From assembly GCA_030740135.1 (NCBI GenBank), contig JASLXW010000019.1, positions 1-18,240 of the forward strand: 18,240 bases of DNA, written 5' to 3'. Positions 7,408-13,719 of the stretch are shown piece after piece (position 1 is the first letter of the stretch; the number at the start of each line of letters is the position of its first letter). The translations under genes were made by a program, and so were the position numbers. Source of the stretch: Nitrospinota bacterium (GTDB lineage: Bacteria > UBA8248 > JACPRG01). The notes beneath the pieces were generated by a model. It saw nothing but the letters and a program-made list of their open reading frames with translations, had not been told where the DNA came from and ran no database searches.

Positions 7408-8184
7408 TCACTCCGCCAATATAGGGGAAACCCCACTGGATTTTCCACCAAAATCGGCCGCGCCGGTTTCGCGGGGCGTCTCATGCCCCCCCCCCCGATC
7501 CAGCCGTTCGGGCCGACCAGGCTGTATGCGCCCCTCCTCCACCATCAGGATCTCCGCCCCGCAAGACCCCGCCAACTCGTGACGGTGGGTGGTGAAGATC
7601 ACCGATCGAACCTCCGAGGAGAGCCGCCCGAGCACCCGCTCGACGCAGGCGTAGCTTTCCTGGTCCAGGTTGGAGGTCGGCTCGTCCATCAACAGGACCT
7701 CGGGCTCCAGCGCCAGCGCCCGGGCCAACGCCACCCGTTGGACCTCCCCCCCCGAGAGGCCGTGGACCCGCCTCTCCTCGAAACCCGAGAGCCCGACCTC
7801 CCCGAGCGCCGCGCGAGCCCGCCGGCGGCATTCCTGCCGGCCGACGCCGCGCCGCGCGCGAAGGCCGTACGCCACGTTGAACAGGACCGTCCCCCTGAAA
7901 AGCCAGGGCGATTGCATCACCAGCGTCATCCTTCGCCGGATCTCCAGGACCCGCCCGTTGTAGGTCACGGGTCGTCCCAGGAAGCGGACCTCCCCCTCGG
8001 TGGGCCGTAGCAAAGCCCCCAGGATGTAAAGAAGGGTCGTCTTGCCCGCCCCGTTCGGTCCCACGAGGGCGTAGGACCTGTGCGGCTCAAAAGCCAGTCG
8101 GGGAACATCGAGGACGGTCCGCCGGTCTTTCGGCCGTACGCTATAAACCATCCGAACGTCCCGCAGCTCGAACAAATGGCTCAT
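7408..8184 (-). CDS. tupC: Tungstate/molybdate-type ABC transporter ATP-binding protein (TupC-like)
   Basis: This cytoplasmic ATPase is the partner of the adjacent TupB-like permease. The 258 residues have Walker A GPNGAGKTT (about 39-47), a Q-loop MQSPWLF, signature LSGGEVQRVALARAL, Walker B LLMDEPTSNLD and switch TTHRH. The ATG start overlaps the permease stop as ATGA, with AAAGG upstream. A longer open frame extends upstream but is only the shadow of the permease gene. After the ATPase core the coding sequence runs through eleven G, giving GGG before a 22-residue tail. One G more would end the protein there, and one fewer would open a frame running into hemL. The substrate is inferred from the permease partner. 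Confidence 0.85.
   Translation of the reverse strand: MSHLFELRDVRMVYSVRPKDRRTVLDVPRLAFEPHRSYALVGPNGAGKTTLLYILGALLRPTEGEVRFLGRPVTYNGRVLEIRRRMTLVMQSPWLFRGTVLFNVAYGLRARRGVGRQECRRRARAALGEVGLSGFEERRVHGLSGGEVQRVALARALALEPEVLLMDEPTSNLDQESYACVERVLGRLSSEVRSVIFTTHRHELAGSCGAEILMVEEGRIQPGRPERLDRGGGHETPRETGAADFGGKSSGVSPILAE
7486..7496 (-). repeat. G11 homopolymer inside the tupC-like coding tail
   Basis: On the minus strand eleven G encode the end of an Arg codon and three Gly codons. Twelve G would give Ala-stop right after the tract. Ten G would continue in another frame for about 80 codons into hemL. It lies after all catalytic motifs. Confidence 0.9.
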
Positions 8185-8879
8185 CCTTTGGACACCTTCG
8201 TCTGGAGCAGGCGCAGCACCGCGTTCAATCCGGTCACCAGGGCCATCAGGATCACCCCCAGGGCGATCCCGAAACCGAACTCCCCCTTGGCCGTCTCGAG
8301 GGCGATGGCCGTGCTGAGGGTGCGGGTGTACCCCCGGATGTTTCCTCCCAGCATCATGGCGATTCCCACCTCCGCCACCACCCGCCCGAACGCCGCCACG
8401 ATGGCCGCGATCACCCCATACCGGGCCTCCGCCAGCAGGGTCCAGGCCGTCCGGACCGGCCCCGCGCCCAACGTGAAGGCCGTCAGCCGGACGCGGGGGT
8501 CCATCCCCTTCAACGCGGCCAGGACGAAAGCGGCCACGATGGGCGTCGCCAAAACGACCAGGCCGAGGATGACCCCCGCGGGGGTGAACAACAGGCCGAG
8601 CCCGCCCAGCAACCCCCGTCGGGAAAGGAAGGCGTAGGCCACGAGTCCCACGACGACCGTGGGAAGCCCCAACAGGGCGTTGACCACCGTGACCGCCGTT
8701 TCCCTTCCCCGGAACTCCCGGACGGCCAGCAAATACCCCACCGGCAGGCCGAACAGCGCGGCCCCGACCGTGCTCCAGGCCGCGACGTAGAGCGACGTTG
8801 CCGCCGTCGACACCACCTCGGGGTCCGCCCGAAGGATGAGCCGACCGGCGACCCAAAGACCTTCCCACAAAAACTCCAT
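8181..8879 (-). CDS. tupB: Tungstate-type ABC transporter permease (TupB-like)
   Basis: This inner-membrane permease has 232 residues and about five to six hydrophobic helices, matching TupB in length. The diagnostic stretches are LLGLPTVVVGLVAYAFLSRR, TLGAGPVRTAWTLLAEARYG (the EAA-type loop contacting the ATPase), FGRVVAEVGIAMMLGGNIRG and TRTLSTAIALETAKGEFGF, which are characteristic of TupB tungstate permeases. The start is ATG at 8879. Its stop overlaps the ATPase start (ATGA). No TupA-type binding protein is adjacent. The gene upstream is an fdhD relic, which fits a former tungsten or molybdenum enzyme context. Specificity could also include molybdate. Confidence 0.85.
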   Translation of the reverse strand: MEFLWEGLWVAGRLILRADPEVVSTAATSLYVAAWSTVGAALFGLPVGYLLAVREFRGRETAVTVVNALLGLPTVVVGLVAYAFLSRRGLLGGLGLLFTPAGVILGLVVLATPIVAAFVLAALKGMDPRVRLTAFTLGAGPVRTAWTLLAEARYGVIAAIVAAFGRVVAEVGIAMMLGGNIRGYTRTLSTAIALETAKGEFGFGIALGVILMALVTGLNAVLRLLQTKVSKG

Positions 8880-8963
8880 GGAAAAACTCAGGAAATCCTT
8901 ATGGAAACCCAGGAAAGCCGGTCACCCACCCCGAATTCCTGAACGACCCATTGCCCTTTGGAT

Positions 8964-9335
8964 TCAGGCGTCGTCGGAAAGGGCGCCGCTCCCACCGCGT
9001 CGGGCTTCAAGCGAACCCGCCCCCGTGGCAAACCGGGCCGCCCGAACGGCTTTCCTTCGCACCCCCGGGCGCCGGTAGTGAATCTGCTGCGGATGGCTGT
9101 AAACGTTGAAGGTCTGATTTCGCACGCACCCGATCAAGCTGATGCCCGGCCGCTCCGCCGACTCGACGGCGAGGAAGGTCGGCGAAGTCCGGGAGACAAT
9201 AAAGGGCGTGGCCAACAGAGTCGCCGGCTCCTGTCCGTTCGCCATCACGGAGAGGGGCCTCTCTTCGACGACGGGGGTCTCCTCCTGAGCGAACCGCCCT
9301 CTTTGCACCGATAAATGTGAGGCATAAATCTTCAC
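8964..9335 (-). pseudogene. fdhD: Internally deleted fdhD remnant, coupled to mtnP
   Basis: FdhD transfers sulfur to the Mo/W cofactor of formate dehydrogenase; complete proteins are about 260-280 residues. This 123-codon frame holds the N-terminal segment (EETPVVEERPLSVMANGQE, ending LLATP) joined directly to the C-terminal segment (TFLAVESAERPGISLIGCVR, then NVYSHPQQI). The middle, including the conserved CxxC region, is absent. The reading frame is intact across the junction. After QQI, the usual C-terminus, it runs another ~43 unrelated residues. The GTG start overlaps the mtnP stop as GTGA, so a product may be made. It cannot be a normal FdhD. I call it a relic, while noting the clean in-frame deletion. 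Confidence 0.75.
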
Positions 9336-10219
9336 CGGACGTACTTCCCGATGATGGGCTTCAGGCGCTCCAGGGCCTCGGGCGGAATGCGGTCGGGGGC
9401 GGTGAGAATCCCTCCCTCCAAGGCGCTGCCGCAGTCGCATCGCCTTTCCCCGGGGAGGGCCGCCGCGGCCTCCCGGATGATCCCCCGGCCCCTCTCGACG
9501 TTCTGCTTCAGGACGGCGATGACGGCTTCGGTCGAGACGTGATGCTCTTCGTCTTCGTGCCAGCAATCGTAGTCCGTCACCATCGCGATCGTCCCGTAGC
9601 AGATCTCGGCCTCCCGGGCGAGCTTGGCCTCCGTCGCGTTGGTCATGCCGATGACGCTCGCCCCCCAGGACCGGTAGAGGAAGGATTCGCCCCGCGTCGA
9701 GAACTGCGGACCCTCCATGCAGACGTACGTGCCGCCGGCGTGATGGCGGACGCCCCCCTTCTCGGCGGCCTGAACGTAGGTCCGGTGAATCTCCCCGCAG
9801 ACGGGGTGGGCCATCCCGACGTGCCCCACGACGCCGCCGCCGAAGAAGGTCGAAGCCCGCTTGGAGGTCCGGTCGATGAACTGGTCCGGAAAGACCATCT
9901 CGGAGGGGTGAATTTCGTCCTTCAGGCTTCCCACGGCGCTGACGGAGAGGATGCGCCCGACCCCCAGCAGCTTCATGCCGAAGATGTTGGCGCGATAATT
10001 GACTTCGGTGGGAGAGAAAACGTGGCCCCGACCGTGACGGGACAGGAACGCCATCGGACGGCCGCCGAGGCGGCCCAGAATGAACGAATCCGAGGGGGCC
10101 CCGAAGGGGGTCTCCAGAGCGACCTCTTCGACGTCGGTCAGGTCGGGCATCTCGTAAAGCCCGCTCCCGCCGATGACGCCGATGCGCCCCGCCCCCCCCT
10201 CGCCGCCGCTTTTCGTCAT
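9332..10219 (-). CDS. mtnP: S-methyl-5'-thioadenosine phosphorylase
   Basis: This cytoplasmic purine phosphorylase of the PNP/MTAP family splits 5'-methylthioadenosine to adenine and methylthioribose-1-phosphate for methionine and purine salvage. The product is 295 residues. Landmarks are IGVIGGSGLYEM at the N-terminus, the phosphate-binding HGRGH (about 61-65), VNYRANIFGMKLLGV, MEGPQFSTRGES, and MTNATEAKLAREAEICY followed by TDYDCWH, the substrate-binding region of MTAP rather than PNP. ATG at 10219 has a strong GGGGGGAGG 4 bases upstream. A small gene of unknown function precedes it by 98 bases. The fdhD relic overlaps its stop. Confidence 0.95.
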   Translation of the reverse strand: MTKSGGEGGAGRIGVIGGSGLYEMPDLTDVEEVALETPFGAPSDSFILGRLGGRPMAFLSRHGRGHVFSPTEVNYRANIFGMKLLGVGRILSVSAVGSLKDEIHPSEMVFPDQFIDRTSKRASTFFGGGVVGHVGMAHPVCGEIHRTYVQAAEKGGVRHHAGGTYVCMEGPQFSTRGESFLYRSWGASVIGMTNATEAKLAREAEICYGTIAMVTDYDCWHEDEEHHVSTEAVIAVLKQNVERGRGIIREAAAALPGERRCDCGSALEGGILTAPDRIPPEALERLKPIIGKYVR

Positions 10220-10317
10220 CCGACCTCCCCCCCCTCCCCCTCCCCGACAAAATCCGCCGCCGCATTCGACGTGCCTTCAGGACCGCGGGGGAGGATATCA
10301 CCGCCAAAACGGGAGGG

Positions 10318-10587
10318 TCAAACCGGCCCGGCCGAACCAACCTCCGGGGGCTCGCGAAACTGTCTCCAGAGGCGATTGAAACGTCCTTCGTAAACCATCT
10401 CGTAGAGGTCCTGCCGGTGAGGGAAGAGCCGCTCGCACGCCTCGCGGACCTCCCGCCTTTCGATCTCGATGTCTATCCGGGGATAGTCATCGGTGAGGAT
10501 CAATATGCACACCCGGTCCGCCATCCGGCCCAGCCGTCTCGCGGCCTCTCTTTCATAAGCCAACTCGTCGGAAACCACAATCGGCAT
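10318..10587 (-). CDS. Small protein of unknown function
   Basis: The 89-residue product is soluble, rich in Arg and Glu, and starts MPIVVSDELAYEREAARRLG. A hydrophobic strand VCILILTDDYP and an amphipathic region with RREVREACERLFP follow, then an aromatic C-terminal helix FNRLWRQF. There is no signal peptide or membrane helix, and I recognise no family. I chose ATG at 10587. The frame is open to a TTG at 10662, but that would translate a C11 tract and lacks a ribosome-binding site. The short start also lacks a clear one, so the exact start is uncertain. It lies between the DsbA-family gene and mtnP in the same direction. Codon use resembles its neighbours. Confidence 0.6.
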   Translation of the reverse strand: MPIVVSDELAYEREAARRLGRMADRVCILILTDDYPRIDIEIERREVREACERLFPHRQDLYEMVYEGRFNRLWRQFREPPEVGSAGPV

Positions 10588-10602
10588 GACCGTTACGAGA
10601 GA

Positions 10603-10613
10603 GGGGGGGGGGG
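10603..10613. repeat. G11 homopolymer just upstream of the small unknown gene
   Basis: Eleven G on the plus strand lie between the DsbA-family gene and the small gene, ending 16 bases before the latter's ATG at 10587. Length changes would alter spacing of any translation or promoter signal, or the frame of a longer N-terminus. Confidence 0.9.
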
Positions 10614-10665
10614 CTGAAAATCCGCCCCATGGACCCTTCTTGTTGCGGGCAATTCCGCTCAACCG

Positions 10666-11266
10666 TCAGGCCCGCAAACCCGCGACGATCTCCCGGGGGT
10701 CTTTCCGTTTCGCGCCGCCGATCCTGATTCGATCGCCGAACACCATCGAAGGCGTCCTCCAGGCCCCGAGGGTCTTCGCCAGGGCCTTGTTGCGCTCGAT
10801 GACGGCGTCGGACGCCGCGCTCTCCAGGTCCGCTTTGAAACGTTCCATATCCAGGCCGAGCCCCGCCGCCAGGTCCATGACTTTGCGCTCCCGGTTCCCG
10901 CCCTTGACGCGGAAGAGCTCCAGGTTGATCCGGTCATACGCGCCTTGGGCCTTCGCGGCCAGCGCCGCCCGGCAGGCGGACAGGGACCAAGGCCCCAAGA
11001 CGGGCAACTCCTTGAGGACGAACCGAACGCCCGGGTCTTCCTTCACGAATTCCGCGATCCTCGGACCGAGGGTCTTACAGTGGGGTCAGCGATAATCCAG
11101 GAAATGGGTGATCGTTACGTCCCCTTCCGGGTTGCCCGCAATGGGGGCGTCCGGATTCGGAGAAGATTTCACGGGAATGCTCCGCGATGAGCTGCGCGAC
11201 CTTCTCCGCGTGCACCCGCTTGGCCTCCCGGTATCGCACCAGGATTCTCTTCAGCACATCGAACAT
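10666..11266 (-). CDS. DsbA-family thiol-disulfide oxidoreductase, candidate selenoprotein (UxxC), with apparent +1 frameshift
   Basis: This is a thioredoxin-fold oxidoreductase of the DsbA/COG1651 type. From 11266 an N-terminal helical segment (VAQLIAEHSREIF) is read. After a +1 shift at the C5 run (11143-11147), IAGNPEGDVTITHFLDYR follows, then TGA, then PHCKTLGPRIAEFV. The TGA (11088-11086) takes the place of the first Cys of the CxxC active site. The downstream fold is complete, with ELPVLGP and the cis-proline motif WRTPSMVF. With selenocysteine at residue 60 the product is ~199 residues. Alternatively translation starts at GTG 11172 (GGAG 7 bases upstream), which needs no shift and places selenocysteine at residue 29. 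No signal peptide is visible, unusual for DsbA. A pseudogene with two lesions is the alternative reading. Confidence 0.75.
11056..11088 (-). promoter_or_regulatory. Candidate bacterial SECIS element after the in-frame TGA
   Basis: Starting 15 bases after the TGA, CCTCG pairs with CGAGG, extended below by GA/TC across one mismatch (11074-11056). The apical region contains GGTC at offsets 19-22 from the TGA. As I recall it, E. coli fdhF has GGUC at the same offsets in its SelB-binding hairpin. The pairing and spacing are seen directly; SelB binding is inferred. Confidence 0.65.
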
Positions 11267-11357
11267 CCGCTTTCCCCCCTTTTCTCCCCTTTCCTCCCGG
11301 CGGGATGGGCCCCTCAAAAGCCCGCGAATCGGCTGACGGCCCCCCCCGCCTCACGGC

Positions 11358-12359
11358 TCACCGCTTCACGTGAGGCAGGACCTTCTCGGCGAAGGTTTTC
11401 AGATACTCGTGCGAATCGCCCGTGATGGGGAGGATGAAGACGGCGTCCGCGCCCAGGGCCGCCAGGGAAGAGAACCGCTCGGCGCACTCTTCCGGCGTTC
11501 CGGCGATGCCGAACCGGTCGATCCACTCGTCGGGGATGGAATCCACCACCCCTTCATGCGAAGCGGTCACCCGGTAATGCTGCGTGTACTGGTAGTCCTT
11601 CAGCGCGCGCATGCGGTCGGCCTTGGGGATCCCGGACACCTCATCGGGCAACGGCATGGACAGGCGGCGGGCGACCCACGCCCGGATGTCGCGCCGGGTC
11701 CCGGGGCGGTCGTCCGAGACCGCGCAGCCGACAAAGGCCAGGAGCGTGAAGCCGCTCCAGCTTCGCCCGCTCCTCTTCAGGCCCACCTCGATTTGAGCGC
11801 GGACCCAGGCGAAGATCTCCGGCGAGATCCCCGAGCTGACGATGGCCCCGTCGGCGACCTCTCCGGCCAGGGCGAGCATCTTCGGGCCGTTTCCCGCCAT
11901 CCAGACCGGGATGTCGAAGGGCTGGTAATCGTTGAACGCCGGGACCGCCGCGCCGCCGAACGTCCCGGCTTCGCCCCGGATCAAGGCGCGCGCGCACCGG
12001 ACGACCTCTCCGCAAAGCTCCAATCCCCCCGGAGGGAGGCCCAGGTGGAGCAAGGCGGTGTTGCCCGCGCCGATCCCGAGGACAAACCGCTCTCCGGCCA
12101 AGTCGGCGACCGTCACGGCCGAGCGCGCGAGAACCGCCGGGTGGCGCGTCCGCGTGTTGCTGACGCCGACGCCCAGCCCGATGCCGGAGGTCGTTCCGGC
12201 GAGGCGGCCCAACAGGGTGTAAGGGTCGGGCCAGATCCCCTGGGAATCGGCCATCCAAAGCCGGTCGAAGCCGCACCCCTCGACTTTCTCGCAGACTTCA
12301 AGCAGCGCCCGCGTCGAGCTGAACGCCTCCTGGGGAAACCCGCCGATGCCGATCTCCAT
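11358..12359 (-). CDS. LLM-class flavin-dependent oxidoreductase
   Basis: This is a luciferase-like TIM-barrel oxidoreductase using FMN or F420, and it resembles the methylene-tetrahydromethanopterin reductase-like branch. In ~333 residues, MEIGIGGFPQEAF begins strand 1, DRLWMADSQGIWPDPYTLL marks the substrate side, GVGVSNTRTRHPAVLARSAV is the conserved barrel segment, GERFVLGIGAGN the cofactor-binding loop, DIPVWMAGNGPKMLALAGEV the phosphate region, and GTPEECAERF the late helix. I chose ATG at 12359 because a near-perfect GGGAGGTGATT sits directly before it. A GTG at 12365 lies inside that site. It is followed 91 bases later by the DsbA-family gene. The substrate and cofactor cannot be assigned. 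Confidence 0.9.
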   Translation of the reverse strand: MEIGIGGFPQEAFSSTRALLEVCEKVEGCGFDRLWMADSQGIWPDPYTLLGRLAGTTSGIGLGVGVSNTRTRHPAVLARSAVTVADLAGERFVLGIGAGNTALLHLGLPPGGLELCGEVVRCARALIRGEAGTFGGAAVPAFNDYQPFDIPVWMAGNGPKMLALAGEVADGAIVSSGISPEIFAWVRAQIEVGLKRSGRSWSGFTLLAFVGCAVSDDRPGTRRDIRAWVARRLSMPLPDEVSGIPKADRMRALKDYQYTQHYRVTASHEGVVDSIPDEWIDRFGIAGTPEECAERFSSLAALGADAVFILPITGDSHEYLKTFAEKVLPHVKR

Positions 12360-12430
12360 AATCACCTCCCGCCGCTACGATCAGGGTCGCCCACGGCCTG
12401 CGCCCCCCGCTGGAAATCCGGATGGGGGGG

Positions 12431-12970
12431 CTACTCCTCCCCCCTGATCTTGTCCACGAAGTTCGAGGCGGGAAGCAGAAACACCGAGAAGACCCGTCCC
12501 GAGGTCCCGCCGCGGATCTCGAACCGCAGGCGAGGGTCTACGGTGATGAGGTATCCGATGGGCGCCCCGAACCGCATGATGGTCCTCAGCCGCCACTTGG
12601 AGAAACGCTCCAGGTATCGAAGCGTCCGGCCCCCGAACCGCCGGCCCTCGATCCCATCGAGCCGGGCGATCAGGTCCTTCCGGCCGAGCTCGCCCAGATC
12701 TTCGGTGAAGAACTCCATCGCCGACAATTCCAGGACGGACAGCTTCTCTCCGCCCCGGGGGTCGAGGACGACGGCCAGGGGATGCGACGCGCCGCTTGCG
12801 CGCGCGTAAACCAACGAGGCGCGATACCCGGTGTCCGGCAGACGCGAGAGCAGGTTGGCAATGTCGGAGGGCGGCTTCGAATCAGGAGGAGGCGCGCACA
12901 CGCATGACCAGACCCCCGCCAGGATTCCCAGCACGCCGGCCCAGTGCCCAAGATATCGTCTAACTTTCAT
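12431..12970 (-). CDS. Exported protein of unknown function, possible lipoprotein
   Basis: The 179-residue product has a signal peptide of basic MKVRRY then hydrophobic LGVLAGV-like core (about 10-22). This is followed by VWSCVCAPPP, where Cys at about 23 or 25 could be lipidated although Trp at -2 departs from the lipobox. A proline-rich linker leads into a compact domain containing GYRASLVYARASG and SVLELSAMEFFTEDLGELG. It ends with a strand-rich stretch including YLITVDPRLRFEI. I recognise no family. The ATG has AGGGAGG 6 bases upstream. It follows the unknown gene at 12993-13679 by 22 bases and precedes the LLM gene by 71, so it is probably in one transcript. Location in the envelope is the only function-related inference. 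Confidence 0.75.
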   Translation of the reverse strand: MKVRRYLGHWAGVLGILAGVWSCVCAPPPDSKPPSDIANLLSRLPDTGYRASLVYARASGASHPLAVVLDPRGGEKLSVLELSAMEFFTEDLGELGRKDLIARLDGIEGRRFGGRTLRYLERFSKWRLRTIMRFGAPIGYLITVDPRLRFEIRGGTSGRVFSVFLLPASNFVDKIRGEE

Positions 12971-12992
12971 CGCTCAACCTCCCTGCGCTGAT

Positions 12993-13679
12993 TCACCCCG
13001 CCGCGTCTTCCCCCGCCCCGGTAAAGGCCGGAAGAAGCATGTAGCCCTCCCTCGGGATCTCGACCACGGCTTCCAGACCCTGCGCCCGTTTCAACCGCTG
13101 AATGGTGTACAGGTGAATCAGGCACTCGAGATACATCTGCCTCATCATTCCGACAAGATTGATCAGGAATCGGTTCTCGTTTTTCGGGTCCACCCGGATA
13201 TCGGGGTTGATCCGCTCGGCGACCCGCCAGAAATCAAGGACCGAATCGCCCGAGGGATACCGCGCCCCCGGCTCCACCACCCGGTCCAATTCCTTGCGAC
13301 GCATCTCCCTGATGGTTTCCCGGCCCAGGATGAGCCTCACCAGGCTCACCCCCTCTTCCATCCGAAACAGGAGGCGGTCCGGGGTCCGGTGGGTTTCTTC
13401 GTCGAACCGGCGGTCCCGGCTTGCGCAGGCCTCGGCGTCGAAGTCCGGCATCTCATCGTCCGGGCCGAACACCTGCGGAGCCCACTGGTTGACCAGCCAG
13501 TGGAAATGGACGAACGCCGCGTGGCTCAACTGCCGGCGAACGCCCCACTTCATCCACTCGACCCGTTCATCGGTGAAATCGAGTTGGGCGTCGGTGAGGC
13601 CCTCGACCTCCCGGGCGTACCAGCCGGGAATCTTCGGATAGTCCGGAAAGAGCGTCGCGCCCAGGGCGTCCTCGGTCAC
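12993..13679 (-). CDS. Soluble protein of unknown function (weak DinB-like resemblance)
   Basis: The 228-residue product is mostly helical by composition and has no signal peptide or membrane segment. It begins with FPDYPKIPGWYAREVEGLTD and then DERVEWMKWGVRRQLSHAAF followed by VHFHWL. This tryptophan-then-histidine helix pattern recalls DinB-like metal-dependent proteins (W-S-hydrophobic...HL-H), but I cannot place the remaining metal ligands, so the call is tentative. A later NLVGMMRQMYLECLIHLYTI helix is very conserved-looking. The start is GTG at 13679 with GGGAG about 10 bases upstream. A G12/C12 tract separates it from the PIG-L gene. It lies in the same direction as its neighbours. Confidence 0.7.
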   Translation of the reverse strand: MTEDALGATLFPDYPKIPGWYAREVEGLTDAQLDFTDERVEWMKWGVRRQLSHAAFVHFHWLVNQWAPQVFGPDDEMPDFDAEACASRDRRFDEETHRTPDRLLFRMEEGVSLVRLILGRETIREMRRKELDRVVEPGARYPSGDSVLDFWRVAERINPDIRVDPKNENRFLINLVGMMRQMYLECLIHLYTIQRLKRAQGLEAVVEIPREGYMLLPAFTGAGEDAAG

Positions 13680-13702
13680 CAGGTTGGTCTCCCAACGGTC
13701 AA

Positions 13703-13714
13703 GGGGGGGGGGGG
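13703..13714. repeat. G12 homopolymer between the PIG-L gene and the unknown gene
   Basis: Twelve G on the plus strand occupy the 40-base gap between the PIG-L stop (13720) and the GTG start at 13679. It lies 24 bases upstream of that start on the coding strand (as C12), outside any coding region. Confidence 0.92.
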
Positions 13715-13719
13715 TGCGA

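Noticed and set aside
7408..8868. Longer N-terminus for the TupC-like ATPase
   Set aside because: The extra 228 codons are an out-of-frame shadow of tupB, and the ATGA overlap start at 8184 fits the family.
8964..10340. Open frame of 458 codons on the minus strand across mtnP
   Set aside because: Most is an Arg/Gly-rich shadow of mtnP. Only the part after the GTG at 9335 has recognisable (FdhD) sequence.
11075..11265. The N-terminal DsbA segment as a separate 63-codon gene
   Set aside because: Its last ~25 codons are an out-of-frame reading of the DsbA fold, and a one-base shift explains both parts better.
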